Part shown: piece after piece, positions 23,111 through 33,300 of the stretch | Layout of the letters: each line of letters begins with the position of its first letter | Numbering within the stretch: position 1 is the first letter of the stretch | Position numbers and translations under genes: made by a program | NCBI RefSeq assembly: GCF_900142105.1 | Contig: NZ_FQZS01000028.1 | Location: 1-39,654, forward strand | From: Lutispora thermophila DSM 19022 | GTDB lineage: Bacteria; Bacillota; Clostridia; Lutisporales; Lutisporaceae | Reading direction: 5' to 3' | Length of the DNA stretch: 39,654 nt | Notes under the pieces: model-generated | Seen by the model: only the letters and a program-made list of their open reading frames with translations | What the model was told of the DNA's origin: nothing | The model's database searches: none

Positions 23111-23812
23111 ATGTCGGAAGATAAAAAGAAAAAAGAAAAACAACCGATCATAGAATATAATAATAAGAAATATTTAAGAATACCGGTTAAGACTCATGTT
23201 ATAGTCAAAGATGATAACATTGTGGACGTAGTGAAAAAATATACCCAAGAGATTCTTACGGAAGATGATATAGTATTCATAAGCGAGAAAGCTGTAGCCA
23301 TAACCCAGGGTAGGGCATACCCATTGGAAGAAATAAAGCCTAGACCATTGGCTAAGTTTTTATCCAGATTTGTAACGAAAACACCTGCCGGTATAGGATT
23401 AGGCATACCCGAAACTATGGAAATGGCTTTAAGGGAATGCGGAGTTATTAGGATACTATTTGCTGCAGCTGTAAGCTTCTTTGGAAAGCTCATAGGCAGA
23501 AGGGGAGACTTCTACAGAATAGCTGGATACAAGGCTTCCTCCATTGACGGTCCGACGCCTAATACGCTTCCACCTTATAACAGGTATGTGGTATTGGGAC
23601 CTGAAAATCCCGATAAAGTTGCCAAGGAGATAAGTCAAAGTATAAAAGCCCAAGTTGCCATAGTTGATATAAACGATTTAGGAGGAAACATATTGGGAAC
23701 GTCCGAAGAAACTATGGACAGGAAGAGTCTTTTAGGCATACTTAGGGACAATCCTCTAGGCCAATGCTCCGAGCAAACCCCCATAGGTATTATTAGAAGG
23801 ATAGAAGCATAA
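23111..23812 (+). CDS. Coenzyme F420-0:L-glutamate ligase (CofE)-like protein
   Basis: The 233-residue protein resembles the CofE domain: an N-terminal YLRIPVKTHVIVKDDNIVDVV, then DDIVFISEKAVAITQGR, IAGYKASSIDGPTP and VAIVDINDLGGNILG. CofE adds glutamates to the deazaflavin cofactor F420. No other F420 biosynthesis gene is seen in this window, and many clostridia carry CofE-like proteins without F420, so the actual substrate may differ. It starts 8 bases after CGGAGG, 28 bases before murB. Confidence 0.85.
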   Translation: MSEDKKKKEKQPIIEYNNKKYLRIPVKTHVIVKDDNIVDVVKKYTQEILTEDDIVFISEKAVAITQGRAYPLEEIKPRPLAKFLSRFVTKTPAGIGLGIPETMEMALRECGVIRILFAAAVSFFGKLIGRRGDFYRIAGYKASSIDGPTPNTLPPYNRYVVLGPENPDKVAKEISQSIKAQVAIVDINDLGGNILGTSEETMDRKSLLGILRDNPLGQCSEQTPIGIIRRIEA

Positions 23813-23839
23813 TGGGATTTATCAAAGGAGGATTATATA

Positions 23840-24730
23840 TTGCATTTAAGTGATTTATTTTCAAACATTAAATTAAATGAACCAATGAAAAATCATACTT
23901 CTTTTAAAGTTGGAGGAAATGCTGATATATTTATAGAGCCTGAAAATGTAAGAGAATTGACGGAGTTTATAAGATATGCAAAAGATAATAATATACCATA
24001 TTATATAATTGGAAACGGAACAAACCTGTTGGTATCTGACTATGGAATCAGCGGGGCGGTAATAAAGCTAGGGGAAAAAATATCGTCTATACAGGTAGTG
24101 GAAGACAGAATCATAGCTCAATGTGGCGCAAAACTTCCTGAGGTAGCCAAAGTGGCTATGGCTAACTCTTTGTCAGGGCTTGAGTTTGCAAGCGGCATAC
24201 CTGGTTCCATAGGTGGAGCGGTAGCTATGAATGCAGGAGCCTATGGTCATGAGATGAAGGATGTCATAGAGACAGTTGAGGTGCTGGACGGAAATCTGGA
24301 ATATAAAGTGGTGCAAAACAAGGAAATGGAGTTTGGATATAGGAAGAGTGCAGTGTGGAAAAATAATTATATAGTTCTAGGCAGTACATTTAAATTGAAA
24401 AAGGGAAGCAAATCAGAAATAGTGTCTCTCATGGATAATTACACGAAAGAGCGACAAAGCAAGCAACCCTTGGATATGCCCAGTGCAGGAAGCGTTTTCA
24501 AAAGACCTGAAGGTTATTATACAGGAAAGCTCATTGAAGATGCAGGTCTTAGGGGCATGTCAATAGGAGGTGCCCAGGTATCAGAGAAACACTGTGGTTT
24601 CATTGTAAACAAAGGAGGTGCCACTGCGAGAGATATATATAATTTAATAAAGCATATCCAGAAAACCATATATGAGAGATTTGGAGTGGAACTTGAAACA
24701 GAAGTAAAGCTAATAGGCAAATTTGAATAG
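23840..24730 (+). CDS. murB: UDP-N-acetylenolpyruvoylglucosamine reductase MurB
   Basis: The 296-residue FAD enzyme makes UDP-MurNAc for peptidoglycan. The N-terminal FAD domain shows NHTSFKVGG, YIIGNGTNLLVSDYG and SGIPGSIGGAVAMNAGAYG. The catalytic proton-donor serine is in PSAGSVFKRP, followed by KLIEDAGLRGMSIGGAQVSEKHCGFIVN and a final glutamate in ELETEVKLIG. The length fits type II MurB. The start is TTG at 23840, 8 bases from AAAGGAGG. Confidence 0.97.
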   Translation: MHLSDLFSNIKLNEPMKNHTSFKVGGNADIFIEPENVRELTEFIRYAKDNNIPYYIIGNGTNLLVSDYGISGAVIKLGEKISSIQVVEDRIIAQCGAKLPEVAKVAMANSLSGLEFASGIPGSIGGAVAMNAGAYGHEMKDVIETVEVLDGNLEYKVVQNKEMEFGYRKSAVWKNNYIVLGSTFKLKKGSKSEIVSLMDNYTKERQSKQPLDMPSAGSVFKRPEGYYTGKLIEDAGLRGMSIGGAQVSEKHCGFIVNKGGATARDIYNLIKHIQKTIYERFGVELETEVKLIGKFE

Positions 24731-24734
24731 TAAA

Positions 24735-24766
24735 AAGCCACAGGGCAGCAGAAGTCTCTGTGGCTT
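24735..24766 (+). terminator. Hairpin after murB
   Basis: AAGCCACAG (24735-24743) pairs exactly with CTGTGGCTT (24758-24766) with a 14-base loop, followed by ATCTATTTC. Confidence 0.65.
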
Positions 24767-24850
24767 ATCTATTTCAATGGAATCCAAAATATTCTTTTGA
24801 TAATAATAAGAGTAGTATATAATAAGATTGAATATGAAGAGGTGAAACAT

Positions 24851-25588
24851 ATGATGAAACTCTTTGCAGATTACCACACACATACCATATACAGCCATGG
24901 AACAGGAACCATAATGGACAATGTAATGGTTGCAAGGCAGAAAGGTTTAAAAGAGATAGCAATCACAGATCATGGTCTAAGACACTTCACCTATGGAGTT
25001 AAGAGGGAGAAGCTGAAAAGAATGCGGGAAGAAATAGATGAGATAAATGAGATGTTTGATGATTTTAAGGTTCTTTTAGGCTTGGAGTGTAATATTATAA
25101 GCAAAGACGGAGAAATAGACATGGATGATGAAACCATGAAATACATGGATATTGTTCTCTTGGGTTATCATATGATGGTTCGATTGAAAGGTATTTCAAG
25201 CTATATACATATATATGGCAGAAACTATCTTTCCGGCATAAGCAAGTACATGGCGGAGGAAACTAGGCAGCATAATACCGATATAATGATAAATGCAATA
25301 AGGAAGCATAAAATAGATATTATAACTCATCCAGGAGCAAGAATGTCAATGGATACAGTTCGCTTGGCGGAAGTAGCAGCTAAGGTAGGAACAGCATTGG
25401 AGATAAATGCCAAGAGCAATATAATGACTGTTGATTATCTAAAGGCGGCTGCAAAACATGGAGCCAAGTTTGTAATCAACAGTGATGCACATAAACCGGA
25501 GGATGTAGGAAACTTTGAAAATGCCATAGAACTTGCGGAATCAGCTGGATTGACATATGAACAGATTATAAATGCAGTGAAACCTTAA
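24851..25588 (+). CDS. PHP domain phosphoesterase (YcdX/histidinol phosphatase-like)
   Basis: The roughly 245-residue protein begins [17 protein letters not shown], the first PHP metal-binding motif. It continues with [30 protein letters not shown] and [10 protein letters not shown], which supply the other metal ligands. It is the single-domain PHP type, like YcdX or PolC-independent phosphatases. The start at 24851 follows GAAGAGGTG. It precedes rapZ by about 20 bases and is probably co-transcribed with it. Confidence 0.93.
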   Translation: MMKLFADYHTHTIYSHGTGTIMDNVMVARQKGLKEIAITDHGLRHFTYGVKREKLKRMREEIDEINEMFDDFKVLLGLECNIISKDGEIDMDDETMKYMDIVLLGYHMMVRLKGISSYIHIYGRNYLSGISKYMAEETRQHNTDIMINAIRKHKIDIITHPGARMSMDTVRLAEVAAKVGTALEINAKSNIMTVDYLKAAAKHGAKFVINSDAHKPEDVGNFENAIELAESAGLTYEQIINAVKP

Positions 25589-25610
25589 TTCTGCTATAGG
25601 AGGGGATATG

Positions 25611-26474
25611 ATGAGATTTGTAGTTATTACAGGACTTTCAGGGGCAGGGAAAAGCCAAGCCATCAAATTTTTAGAGGATTTGGGCTTTTTCTGTGTAGAC
25701 AATTTGCCTCCGGCGCTGATAATGAAGTTTGCAGAAATATGCTGCCAAACCAGAGGAGGAGTAGAAAAGGTTGCAATAGTCACCGATATAAGAGGTGGCA
25801 GATTTTTCGATCAACTCCAATCAAGCCTGGAGGAAATGGAACGAGGAGGTTTAAACTATGAAATATTATTCCTGGAAGCTTCCGATGAGACATTGATTAA
25901 AAGATACAAGACCAGCAGAAGAATGCATCCCCTGGCGAGAGATGGCAGGATAATAAGGGGCATTAAAGCAGAAAGAATGAAATTGAAAGAATTAAAAGAG
26001 AAGGCCAATTATATAATAGACACAACTAATATGAGTACATCACAACTTAAGCAGGAAATAATTCATCTTTTTGTGGAAGGTGGCAAGACGGAAAAACTGA
26101 TTATAAACATAATTTCCTTCGGCTTTAAATATGGCATACCCCTGGATGGTGACTTGGTGTTCGATGTCAGGTTTTTACCAAACCCTTACTATATTGAATC
26201 TATGAAAAAGCTTAGCGGCAATGATGATGAAGTCAAGGAATATGTGATGAAATGGCCTGAGGCAAAAGAGTTCATGGAGAAACTGTTGGACATGATAGAT
26301 TTTCTTATACCGTATTATATAAAGGAAGGTAAAAGTCAACTGGTGATAGCCATAGGATGTACCGGTGGAAGGCATCGATCTGTAACCATGGCAAACATGC
26401 TTTATCAGAAATTAAAGGAGAAAGAACACAGGGTAATTTTGGAGCATAGGGATTTATATGAAGAAGGAAACTGA
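25611..26474 (+). CDS. rapZ: RNase adapter protein / nucleotide-binding protein RapZ
   Basis: The 287-residue protein has the Walker A motif GLSGAGKS near residues 8-15, VDNLPPALI, and the C-terminal [27 protein letters not shown] with [10 protein letters not shown]. These are the two standard RapZ/YvcJ domains. In enteric bacteria RapZ controls GlmS through GlmZ RNA; in Firmicutes the nucleotide-binding function is less clear. Two adjacent ATG codons (25608 and 25611) are possible; the second has the better spacing to AGGAGG. It is followed by yvcK and, after the signal peptidase gene, whiA. Confidence 0.96.
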   Translation: MRFVVITGLSGAGKSQAIKFLEDLGFFCVDNLPPALIMKFAEICCQTRGGVEKVAIVTDIRGGRFFDQLQSSLEEMERGGLNYEILFLEASDETLIKRYKTSRRMHPLARDGRIIRGIKAERMKLKELKEKANYIIDTTNMSTSQLKQEIIHLFVEGGKTEKLIINIISFGFKYGIPLDGDLVFDVRFLPNPYYIESMKKLSGNDDEVKEYVMKWPEAKEFMEKLLDMIDFLIPYYIKEGKSQLVIAIGCTGGRHRSVTMANMLYQKLKEKEHRVILEHRDLYEEGN

Positions 26475-26489
26475 TAATGATGGAGGAAG

Positions 26490-27509
26490 ATGGTTTTGGA
26501 AGTAAATGGTTCAAAGAAGCTGGTCAAAAACAATGGTTGGGCTATTGGAGGACCTAAGGTGGTTGCTATAGGGGGAGGAACCGGTCTATCTACTTTATTG
26601 AGGGGACTTAAAGCTTATACATCGAATATAACTGCCATAGTGACTATGGCAGATGATGGGGGAGGTTCAGGAATACTGAGAAATGATTTGGGAATGTTAC
26701 CTCCCGGTGATATAAGAAACTGCATATTAGCTCTGGCAAATACGGAGCCAATCATGGAGAGGCTGATGGAGTATAGATTCAAGGAAGGCAGTCTAAAAGG
26801 TCAAAGCTTTGGTAATCTGTTTATAGCCGCTTTGAATGATATATGCGGCAGCTTTGACAATGCAGTTAAGGAGATAAGCAATGTGTTGGCAGTAACTGGG
26901 AAAGTCATGCCGGTAACGCTTGATAATGTGACATTATATGCGGAATTGGATGATGGGACTATAATAAAGGGTGAATCCCAGATTCCAAAGATACAGATAA
27001 GCAGCAGAAAGAGAATAAAGAGAGTTTTTCTTGAGCCGGAAGACTGTAAGCCTATGGAGGAAGCATTGGAAGCCATCATAGAGGCCGATGCGGTGATAAT
27101 TGGTCCTGGCAGCCTTTATACCAGTATAATACCTAATTTTATGGTGACAGATGTAGCAAAAACAGTATATGAATCCAAAGCTATGAAAATATATGTTTGT
27201 AACATAATGACCCAAAAGGGAGAGACCATAGGATATAGACTATGTGATCATATCGATGCTATAAATGAACATGCTAAACATGATATAATAGAATATGCTA
27301 TTGTCAATACAGGAAGCATACCTGAAGAACTGGCAATTAAATATATGGATGAATATGCAAATGCAGTGGAGATCGATTGGGAGAATGTGAGAGCAAAGGG
27401 CATCAAAACTGTGGAAGGCGATTTTGTAAGAGTTGATAAAGGGTATGTTAGACATGATTATAATGAATTGTCTAGATGCATATTCACCTTACTGAGCCAA
27501 GAAAGGTAA
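26490..27509 (+). CDS. yvcK: YvcK/CofD-like gluconeogenesis factor
   Basis: The 339-residue protein has the YvcK signatures VVAIGGGTGLSTLLRGLK, TMADDGGGSGILR, LPPGDIRNC and IGPGSLYTSIIPNFMV. YvcK (GlmR) links carbon status to peptidoglycan precursor synthesis by acting on GlmS, with UDP-GlcNAc as a ligand. It starts 15 bases after rapZ. The ATG at 26490 sits very close to GGAGGAAG; a TTG two codons later is spaced better. Confidence 0.96.
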   Translation: MVLEVNGSKKLVKNNGWAIGGPKVVAIGGGTGLSTLLRGLKAYTSNITAIVTMADDGGGSGILRNDLGMLPPGDIRNCILALANTEPIMERLMEYRFKEGSLKGQSFGNLFIAALNDICGSFDNAVKEISNVLAVTGKVMPVTLDNVTLYAELDDGTIIKGESQIPKIQISSRKRIKRVFLEPEDCKPMEEALEAIIEADAVIIGPGSLYTSIIPNFMVTDVAKTVYESKAMKIYVCNIMTQKGETIGYRLCDHIDAINEHAKHDIIEYAIVNTGSIPEELAIKYMDEYANAVEIDWENVRAKGIKTVEGDFVRVDKGYVRHDYNELSRCIFTLLSQER

Positions 27510-27533
27510 GACTATATTTTTAGTAAGGGAGAG

Positions 27534-28064
27534 ATGACTTTGAGTGAGAATATTAGGAAGGAAATAATATCCTGGATAAAATTGGTTGCTACAGCTTTTA
27601 TTATTGCTTTCTTATTGAAAACCTATATTTTTCAGATTGCATATGTGAAAGGGCCTTCCATGGAGCCTACGTTATATGAAGGACAGATATTGATTGTCTC
27701 TAAGCTGAGTTATAGAGTTGGAGAACCAAGCAGAGGAGATATAGTTGTTTTAAGTGACAATTTGGAACATAAAGATTTGATAAAAAGAGTAATCGGATTG
27801 CCTGGAGATAATGTGGATATTAGAGATGGATATGTATATATAGATGGAGAATTATTGAAAGAAGACTATATTCAGGTTCCTACCTATGCTAATGAATTTC
27901 AACAATCGCAGGTACCGGAAAATAAATACTTTGTGCTGGGAGACAACAGACCCGAGAGCCGTGACAGCAGATCTGATTCATTGGGATTTGTGGATAGGGA
28001 AAACATATTGGGTAAAGCCGTGTTCAGATTGTGGCCTTTAAATAAGTTTGGTACTATCAAATAA
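27534..28064 (+). CDS. lepB: Signal peptidase I
   Basis: The 176-residue protein has one N-terminal membrane helix, then the catalytic serine in GPSMEPTL (Ser42) and the catalytic lysine in KRVIGLPGD (Lys84). The GDNRPESRDSR box follows. It is the short type I signal peptidase of Firmicutes that cuts secretory signal peptides. ATG at 27534 lies directly at GGGAGAG; the TTG two codons later would have better spacing. It sits between yvcK and whiA, which are usually neighbours. Confidence 0.95.
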   Translation: MTLSENIRKEIISWIKLVATAFIIAFLLKTYIFQIAYVKGPSMEPTLYEGQILIVSKLSYRVGEPSRGDIVVLSDNLEHKDLIKRVIGLPGDNVDIRDGYVYIDGELLKEDYIQVPTYANEFQQSQVPENKYFVLGDNRPESRDSRSDSLGFVDRENILGKAVFRLWPLNKFGTIK

Positions 28065-28077
28065 AGGGTGATTTATA

Positions 28078-29031
28078 ATGTCCTTTTCATCAAAGGTAAA
28101 AAACGAGATAGCAAAATTGCAGGATGAAAGATCCTGCTGTCAGATAGCAGAGTTATCTGCCTTGATAAAAATGAACGGAACCATACAGATACTAGGGAAA
28201 AACCGAATCGGTATAAAGCTTACAACAGAAAATGCAGCCATTGCAAGAAACATTTTTTCTTTGATAAAAAACAACTTTGATTTTCATACAAAAGTTGCTA
28301 TGACTAAGAATAAGCAGTTGAAGAAAAATTATAGCTATACACTGTTGGTTGATTCGGATTCAGCTTCGGAAGATATTCTAAAGAAGCTTTATATAATAAA
28401 TGAAACATCAAAGGGACCCAGAATAAACAATAGAATCCCAAACAGCATAATCAGGAAAGATTGCTGCAAAAGAGCTTATCTCAGAGGAGTATTCCTTGGA
28501 GGGGGTTCTATAAGTGATCCTGAGAAGACCTACCATTTGGAATTGGTAACAAGCAACGAAGTATATGCAAAGGATATAAAGAATCTTATGAATAGTTTTG
28601 GACTTAATGCTAAAATTGTTATAAGAAAAGACAACTTTGTAGTCTATCTTAAAGAAGGAGAGAATATTGTTGATTTCCTAAATATTATTGGAGCTCATAG
28701 TGCACTGTTAGATCTGGAGAATGTAAGGATATATAAGGAAATGAGAAACAATGTCAACAGGTTGGTGAATTGCGAGACTGCCAATCTTAGCAAAACAGTA
28801 AATGCAGCTATGAGACAGATAAATAATATAGAGTATATAAAAGAGCATATGGGATTGGACAAATTACCACAAAATCTCAGGGATATAGCAGAAGCAAGGC
28901 TTTTGCATCAGGATGCAAGCCTGAAGGAACTAGGAGAAATGTTAAACCCTCCGGTTGGAAAATCAGGAGTTAATCATAGACTAAGAAAGCTTGATGAGCT
29001 TGCCGATCAATTAAAGGAGAAAAATCAATAG
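28078..29031 (+). CDS. whiA: DNA-binding protein WhiA
   Basis: The 317-residue protein starts MSFSSKVKNEIAKL. Its N-terminal LAGLIDADG-like fold without nuclease residues is seen around CKRAYLRGVFLGGGSISDPEKTYHLELV. The C-terminal helix-turn-helix (LKELGEMLNPPVGKSGVNHRLRKLDELA) is the WhiA signature. WhiA proteins affect cell division and sporulation. It is 13 bases after lepB and 11 before pgi. Confidence 0.97.
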   Translation: MSFSSKVKNEIAKLQDERSCCQIAELSALIKMNGTIQILGKNRIGIKLTTENAAIARNIFSLIKNNFDFHTKVAMTKNKQLKKNYSYTLLVDSDSASEDILKKLYIINETSKGPRINNRIPNSIIRKDCCKRAYLRGVFLGGGSISDPEKTYHLELVTSNEVYAKDIKNLMNSFGLNAKIVIRKDNFVVYLKEGENIVDFLNIIGAHSALLDLENVRIYKEMRNNVNRLVNCETANLSKTVNAAMRQINNIEYIKEHMGLDKLPQNLRDIAEARLLHQDASLKELGEMLNPPVGKSGVNHRLRKLDELADQLKEKNQ

Positions 29032-29042
29032 GAGGTTATCCC

Positions 29043-30308
29043 TTGTTGAAGATAGATTTAAACTTTTCAAAGGATATCATCAAAGAAGAAGAATTGGATT
29101 CATATGAGGGTGATATTTTTTCAATCCATAATTGCCTTCATAGCAAGGATGAGTATGAAAGGATGCCCCTGGGCTGGATTGATCTACCTGAAAGATATGA
29201 TGGAAAAGAAATAGAAAATATAAAGAAAACTGCATATAGGCTAAGAAGCAATTCACAGGCATTCATTTCAATCGGAATAGGCGGATCCTATCTAGGCAGC
29301 AGAGCTGCTGTTGAGATGATGCAATCTGATTCCCCTGAGATATACTTTTCCGGCAATAACTTTAGCGGCACATATATTCAACAGATTGTTAATAAAGTGA
29401 AGGACAAGGACTTCAGTATTTGTGTCATATCAAAGTCAGGTACAACATTGGAAACAGCTATAGCCTTTAGAGTTTTCAGAGACATGCTGGAGAAAAGATA
29501 TGGCAAAGCTGAAGCAAAAGATAGAATCATAGCCATTACCGATAAAAATAAAGGAGCATTGAGAGAAATTGCCAATAAGGAAGGTTATGAAACCTTTGAA
29601 ATACCATCAAACATAGGAGGTAGATACTCTGTGTTGACTCCTGCAGCTTTGCTTACCATGGCAGTGGCAGGAATAAATATTGAGGAAGTGATGAAAGGAG
29701 CTCGAGATGCCTATAGTTCATATAATGATCCAAAGCTTCAGTCCAATAACTGCTATAGGTATTCTGTATTAAGAAATATATTGTATAAAAAGGGAAAGCA
29801 CATAGAGACCTTAATAAACTATGAACCTTCAATGGAATACTTTGGAAAATGGTGGCAGCAGCTTTTTGGAGAAAGCGAAGGCAAGGAAGGAAAAGGAATA
29901 TTCCCTGCAGTGCTTCAATTCTCTACGGATTTGCATTCAATGGGTCAGTATCTTCAGGAAGGAAGCAAGAATGTGTTCGAAACTATAATAAAAGTAAAAA
30001 ACCCTCCAGAAGATATGAATATACCATGCTTTGATGATGATATAGAAAGATTGAACTATTTAAAGGATATGACCTTTAATGACATAAGTAACATTGCCTA
30101 TAAAGGAGCTATGAAAGCTCATGAAGAGGGAGGTACACCGGTAATTTCCTTGGAAATACCTGCTATAGAAGAGCAATGTTTCGGACATATGGTATACTTC
30201 ATGGAAAAGGCATGTGCTGTGAGCGGCTATCTACTGGGAGTAAATCCCTTTGATCAGCCTGGAGTAGAGTTATACAAGAAAAATATGCACAAACTTTTAG
30301 ATAGATAG
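29043..30308 (+). CDS. pgi: Glucose-6-phosphate isomerase
   Basis: The 421-residue enzyme interconverts glucose 6-phosphate and fructose 6-phosphate. Sugar-phosphate-binding SIS motifs are visible (ISIGIGGSYLGSRAAVEMM, CVISKSGTTLETAIAFR), as is GGRYSVLTPAALLTMAVAG and the GESEGKEGKGIFP active-site loop. It is slightly shorter than the usual 450 residues of Firmicutes Pgi, mostly at the C-terminal end. It starts at TTG 29043 after AGGAGG. With pfkA and pyk it brings three glycolysis genes together. Confidence 0.96.
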   Translation: MLKIDLNFSKDIIKEEELDSYEGDIFSIHNCLHSKDEYERMPLGWIDLPERYDGKEIENIKKTAYRLRSNSQAFISIGIGGSYLGSRAAVEMMQSDSPEIYFSGNNFSGTYIQQIVNKVKDKDFSICVISKSGTTLETAIAFRVFRDMLEKRYGKAEAKDRIIAITDKNKGALREIANKEGYETFEIPSNIGGRYSVLTPAALLTMAVAGINIEEVMKGARDAYSSYNDPKLQSNNCYRYSVLRNILYKKGKHIETLINYEPSMEYFGKWWQQLFGESEGKEGKGIFPAVLQFSTDLHSMGQYLQEGSKNVFETIIKVKNPPEDMNIPCFDDDIERLNYLKDMTFNDISNIAYKGAMKAHEEGGTPVISLEIPAIEEQCFGHMVYFMEKACAVSGYLLGVNPFDQPGVELYKKNMHKLLDR

Positions 30309-30331
30309 AAGACTTGAAAGGATAAGATATT

Positions 30332-33300
30332 ATGAGGGATTTTGTACACCTTCATGTCCATACTCAATACAGCCTTTTAGATGGCGCTTCAAGGCTGGAC
30401 AAGATCATGGAAAAGGTTAAGAAATTAGGCATGTCCTCCATAGCCATAACGGATCATGGCGTTATGTATGGGGTAGTAGATTTTTATAAACAAGCTAAAA
30501 AATACGATATAAAGCCCATAATAGGCTGTGAAGTATATGTAGCCACAAGAGGAATGGAAGACAGAGATCCAAAGTATGACAGCGACCAATATCACTTAGT
30601 TCTTTTGGCCCAAAATGAGACAGGCTACAGGAATATCACATATCTGGTATCTCAAGGGTTCATCAAAGGATTTTATTATAAGCCGAGAGTGGATTTTGAA
30701 CTTTTGAGAAAACACTCAGAAGGGATTATTGCATTGAGTGCCTGTTTGGCAGGTTCTATACAGCAGTTTATACTGAATGGAAATTATGAAAGGGCCAAGG
30801 AAGAAGCTTTGACATATCTGGAGATTTTTGGCGAGGGGAATTTCTACCTGGAGCTTCAGGATCATGGAATAAGGGAGCAGGCATTGATCAATCAGGAATT
30901 GATAAGAATGTCCCATGAAACGGGAATACCCTTGGTGGCTACCAATGATGTTCACTATGTAGATAGGGAAGATGCTCAGGTACACGATGTGCTCTTGTGC
31001 ATCCAAACAGGAAAGACCATTGCTGATGAAAACAGAATGAAATTTGAAACCGATGAGTTTTATATAAAATCTACTGAAGAAATGTATGAGTTGTTCAAAT
31101 ATGTACCGGAAGCTTTAGATAATACTGTGGAAATAGCAAACAGGTGCAATGTGGATTTTACCTTTGGCCATATACATTTGCCCAAGTTCGATGTGCCTGA
31201 GGGTTATAATTCAGATGCATATCTCAGACATCTTTGTGAAAAAGGCATGAATGAAAAGTATAAAGAGATTACAGATGAACTGAGGGAGAGGATGGATTAC
31301 GAACTCAGTGTCATCGAAAAAATGGGCTATGCAGACTATTTCCTTATAGTATGGGATTATGTGAGATTTGCTAAGGATAACGGCATAATGGTAGGGCCGG
31401 GAAGGGGATCCGGAGCAGGAAGTATTGTGGCTTATGCCATAGGTATTACAGATATTGACCCAATAAGGTACAACCTTATATTCGAGAGGTTCCTCAATCC
31501 TGAAAGAATAAGCATGCCGGATTTTGACGTTGACTTCTGCTATGAGAGAAGACAGGAAGTCATCGATTATGTAGTTGAGAAATACGGTAAAGAAAGAGTA
31601 GCGCAGATAATTACATTTGGAACCATGGCAGCCAGAGCTGCCATAAGAGATGTGGGAAGAGCGCTGAACATGCCATATGCACAGGTGGACAATATAGCAA
31701 AAAAAATTCCTATGGAACCGGGCATGACCATAGATAAAGCACTGAATGTGAACCCGGAGCTTAGGAAACTATATGAAGATGATGAGGATATCAGACAACT
31801 TATCGATATGTCCAAGGCTTTAGAGGGGATGCCAAGACATGCTTCCACCCATGCAGCAGGAGTGGTAATTGCAAAAGAGGCTGTTACCAACTATGTTCCA
31901 TTGCAAATGAACGAAGATGTAATCACAACCCAATTTCCCATGACCACATTGGAGGAGTTGGGACTGCTGAAAATGGATTTTCTCGGTCTCCGTACTTTGA
32001 CGGTTATTCGAGATACATTGAATATTATTAGAGAGCAAGGGCTGGAAGTGCCGGACCTATCAAAAATAGATTATAATGACAGCAGGGTTTACAATATGAT
32101 ATGCGAGGGCGAAACCTATGGAGTGTTTCAGCTTGAAAGTGCTGGCATGACCCAGTTTATGAAAGAGTTAAAACCCAACTGCCTTGAAGACATAATAGCG
32201 GGAATTTCATTGTACAGGCCGGGCCCTATGGATCAGATACCAAGATATATAAAAAACAAACACAATCCCCAAATGGTTAAATACCTACATCCAAAATTGG
32301 AACCCATATTGAGTGTTACTTACGGATGCATCATATATCAGGAACAGGTAATGCAGGTGTTCAGAGAACTAGCCGGATACTCTATGGGCAGATCTGACCT
32401 GGTGAGAAGAGCCATGTCAAAGAAGAAGGCAGATGTGATGGCTCAGGAAAAGATAAATTTCATAAACGGCATCTGTGACGAAAATGGTAATATAATAGTT
32501 CCAGGATGCATAAGAAATGGCATAGATAAGGATACTGCAGAAAGAATATTCGATGAAATGGCTGAGTTTGCCAAGTATGGTTTTAATAGATCACATGCTG
32601 CTGCATATGCAGTGGTGGCCTATCAGACAGCATGGCTTAAATATTACTATCCTGTAGAATTTACTGCAGCCCTTATCACTAGTGTCATGGACAACAGCAG
32701 CAAGGTGGCGGAATATATATTAAACAGCAGAAAATTGGGTATAGAAGTGCTGCCTCCGGATATTAATGAAAGCCATATAAACTTTACTGTAAAAGATAAA
32801 AAGATAAGATTTGGTTTGGCAGCCGTGAAGAATGTAGGTATAAATGCCATAAACTCCATAATAGAAAACAGGGAATCAAAGGGTAAATATGAAAGCCTCT
32901 TTGACTTTGTAAATAAAGTTGACTTAGGAGTTGTTAATAAGCGAACTGTGGAAAGCCTTATTAAATGCGGTGCTTTTGATAGCCTTGGCATTTACAGGAG
33001 CAAACTTATGGCAGTTTACGAAAGGTTCATGGATTGTGTTCATGACCAGAGAAAGAATAATATAGATGGTCAGTTATCATTGTTTGATAATGGAGCATGT
33101 GATATGTCAATAGGCGAGGAGGTATATCCGGAACTGGATGAATACCCTAAAAATGTGATGCTGGCCATGGAAAAAGAAATGCTGGGGCTTTACATTAGCG
33201 GTCACCCTTTGCTGGAGTATAAAGAGGAATTGGATAGCAAGACAAGCATCAATACATCTCAGTTGATTATTGATCAGTCAGATGAAATGGATATGGAGGC

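Noticed and set aside
23111-23812. Evidence for coenzyme F420 biosynthesis
   Set aside because: One CofE-like gene is not enough; no CofC, CofD (other than YvcK) or CofGH gene is in the window.
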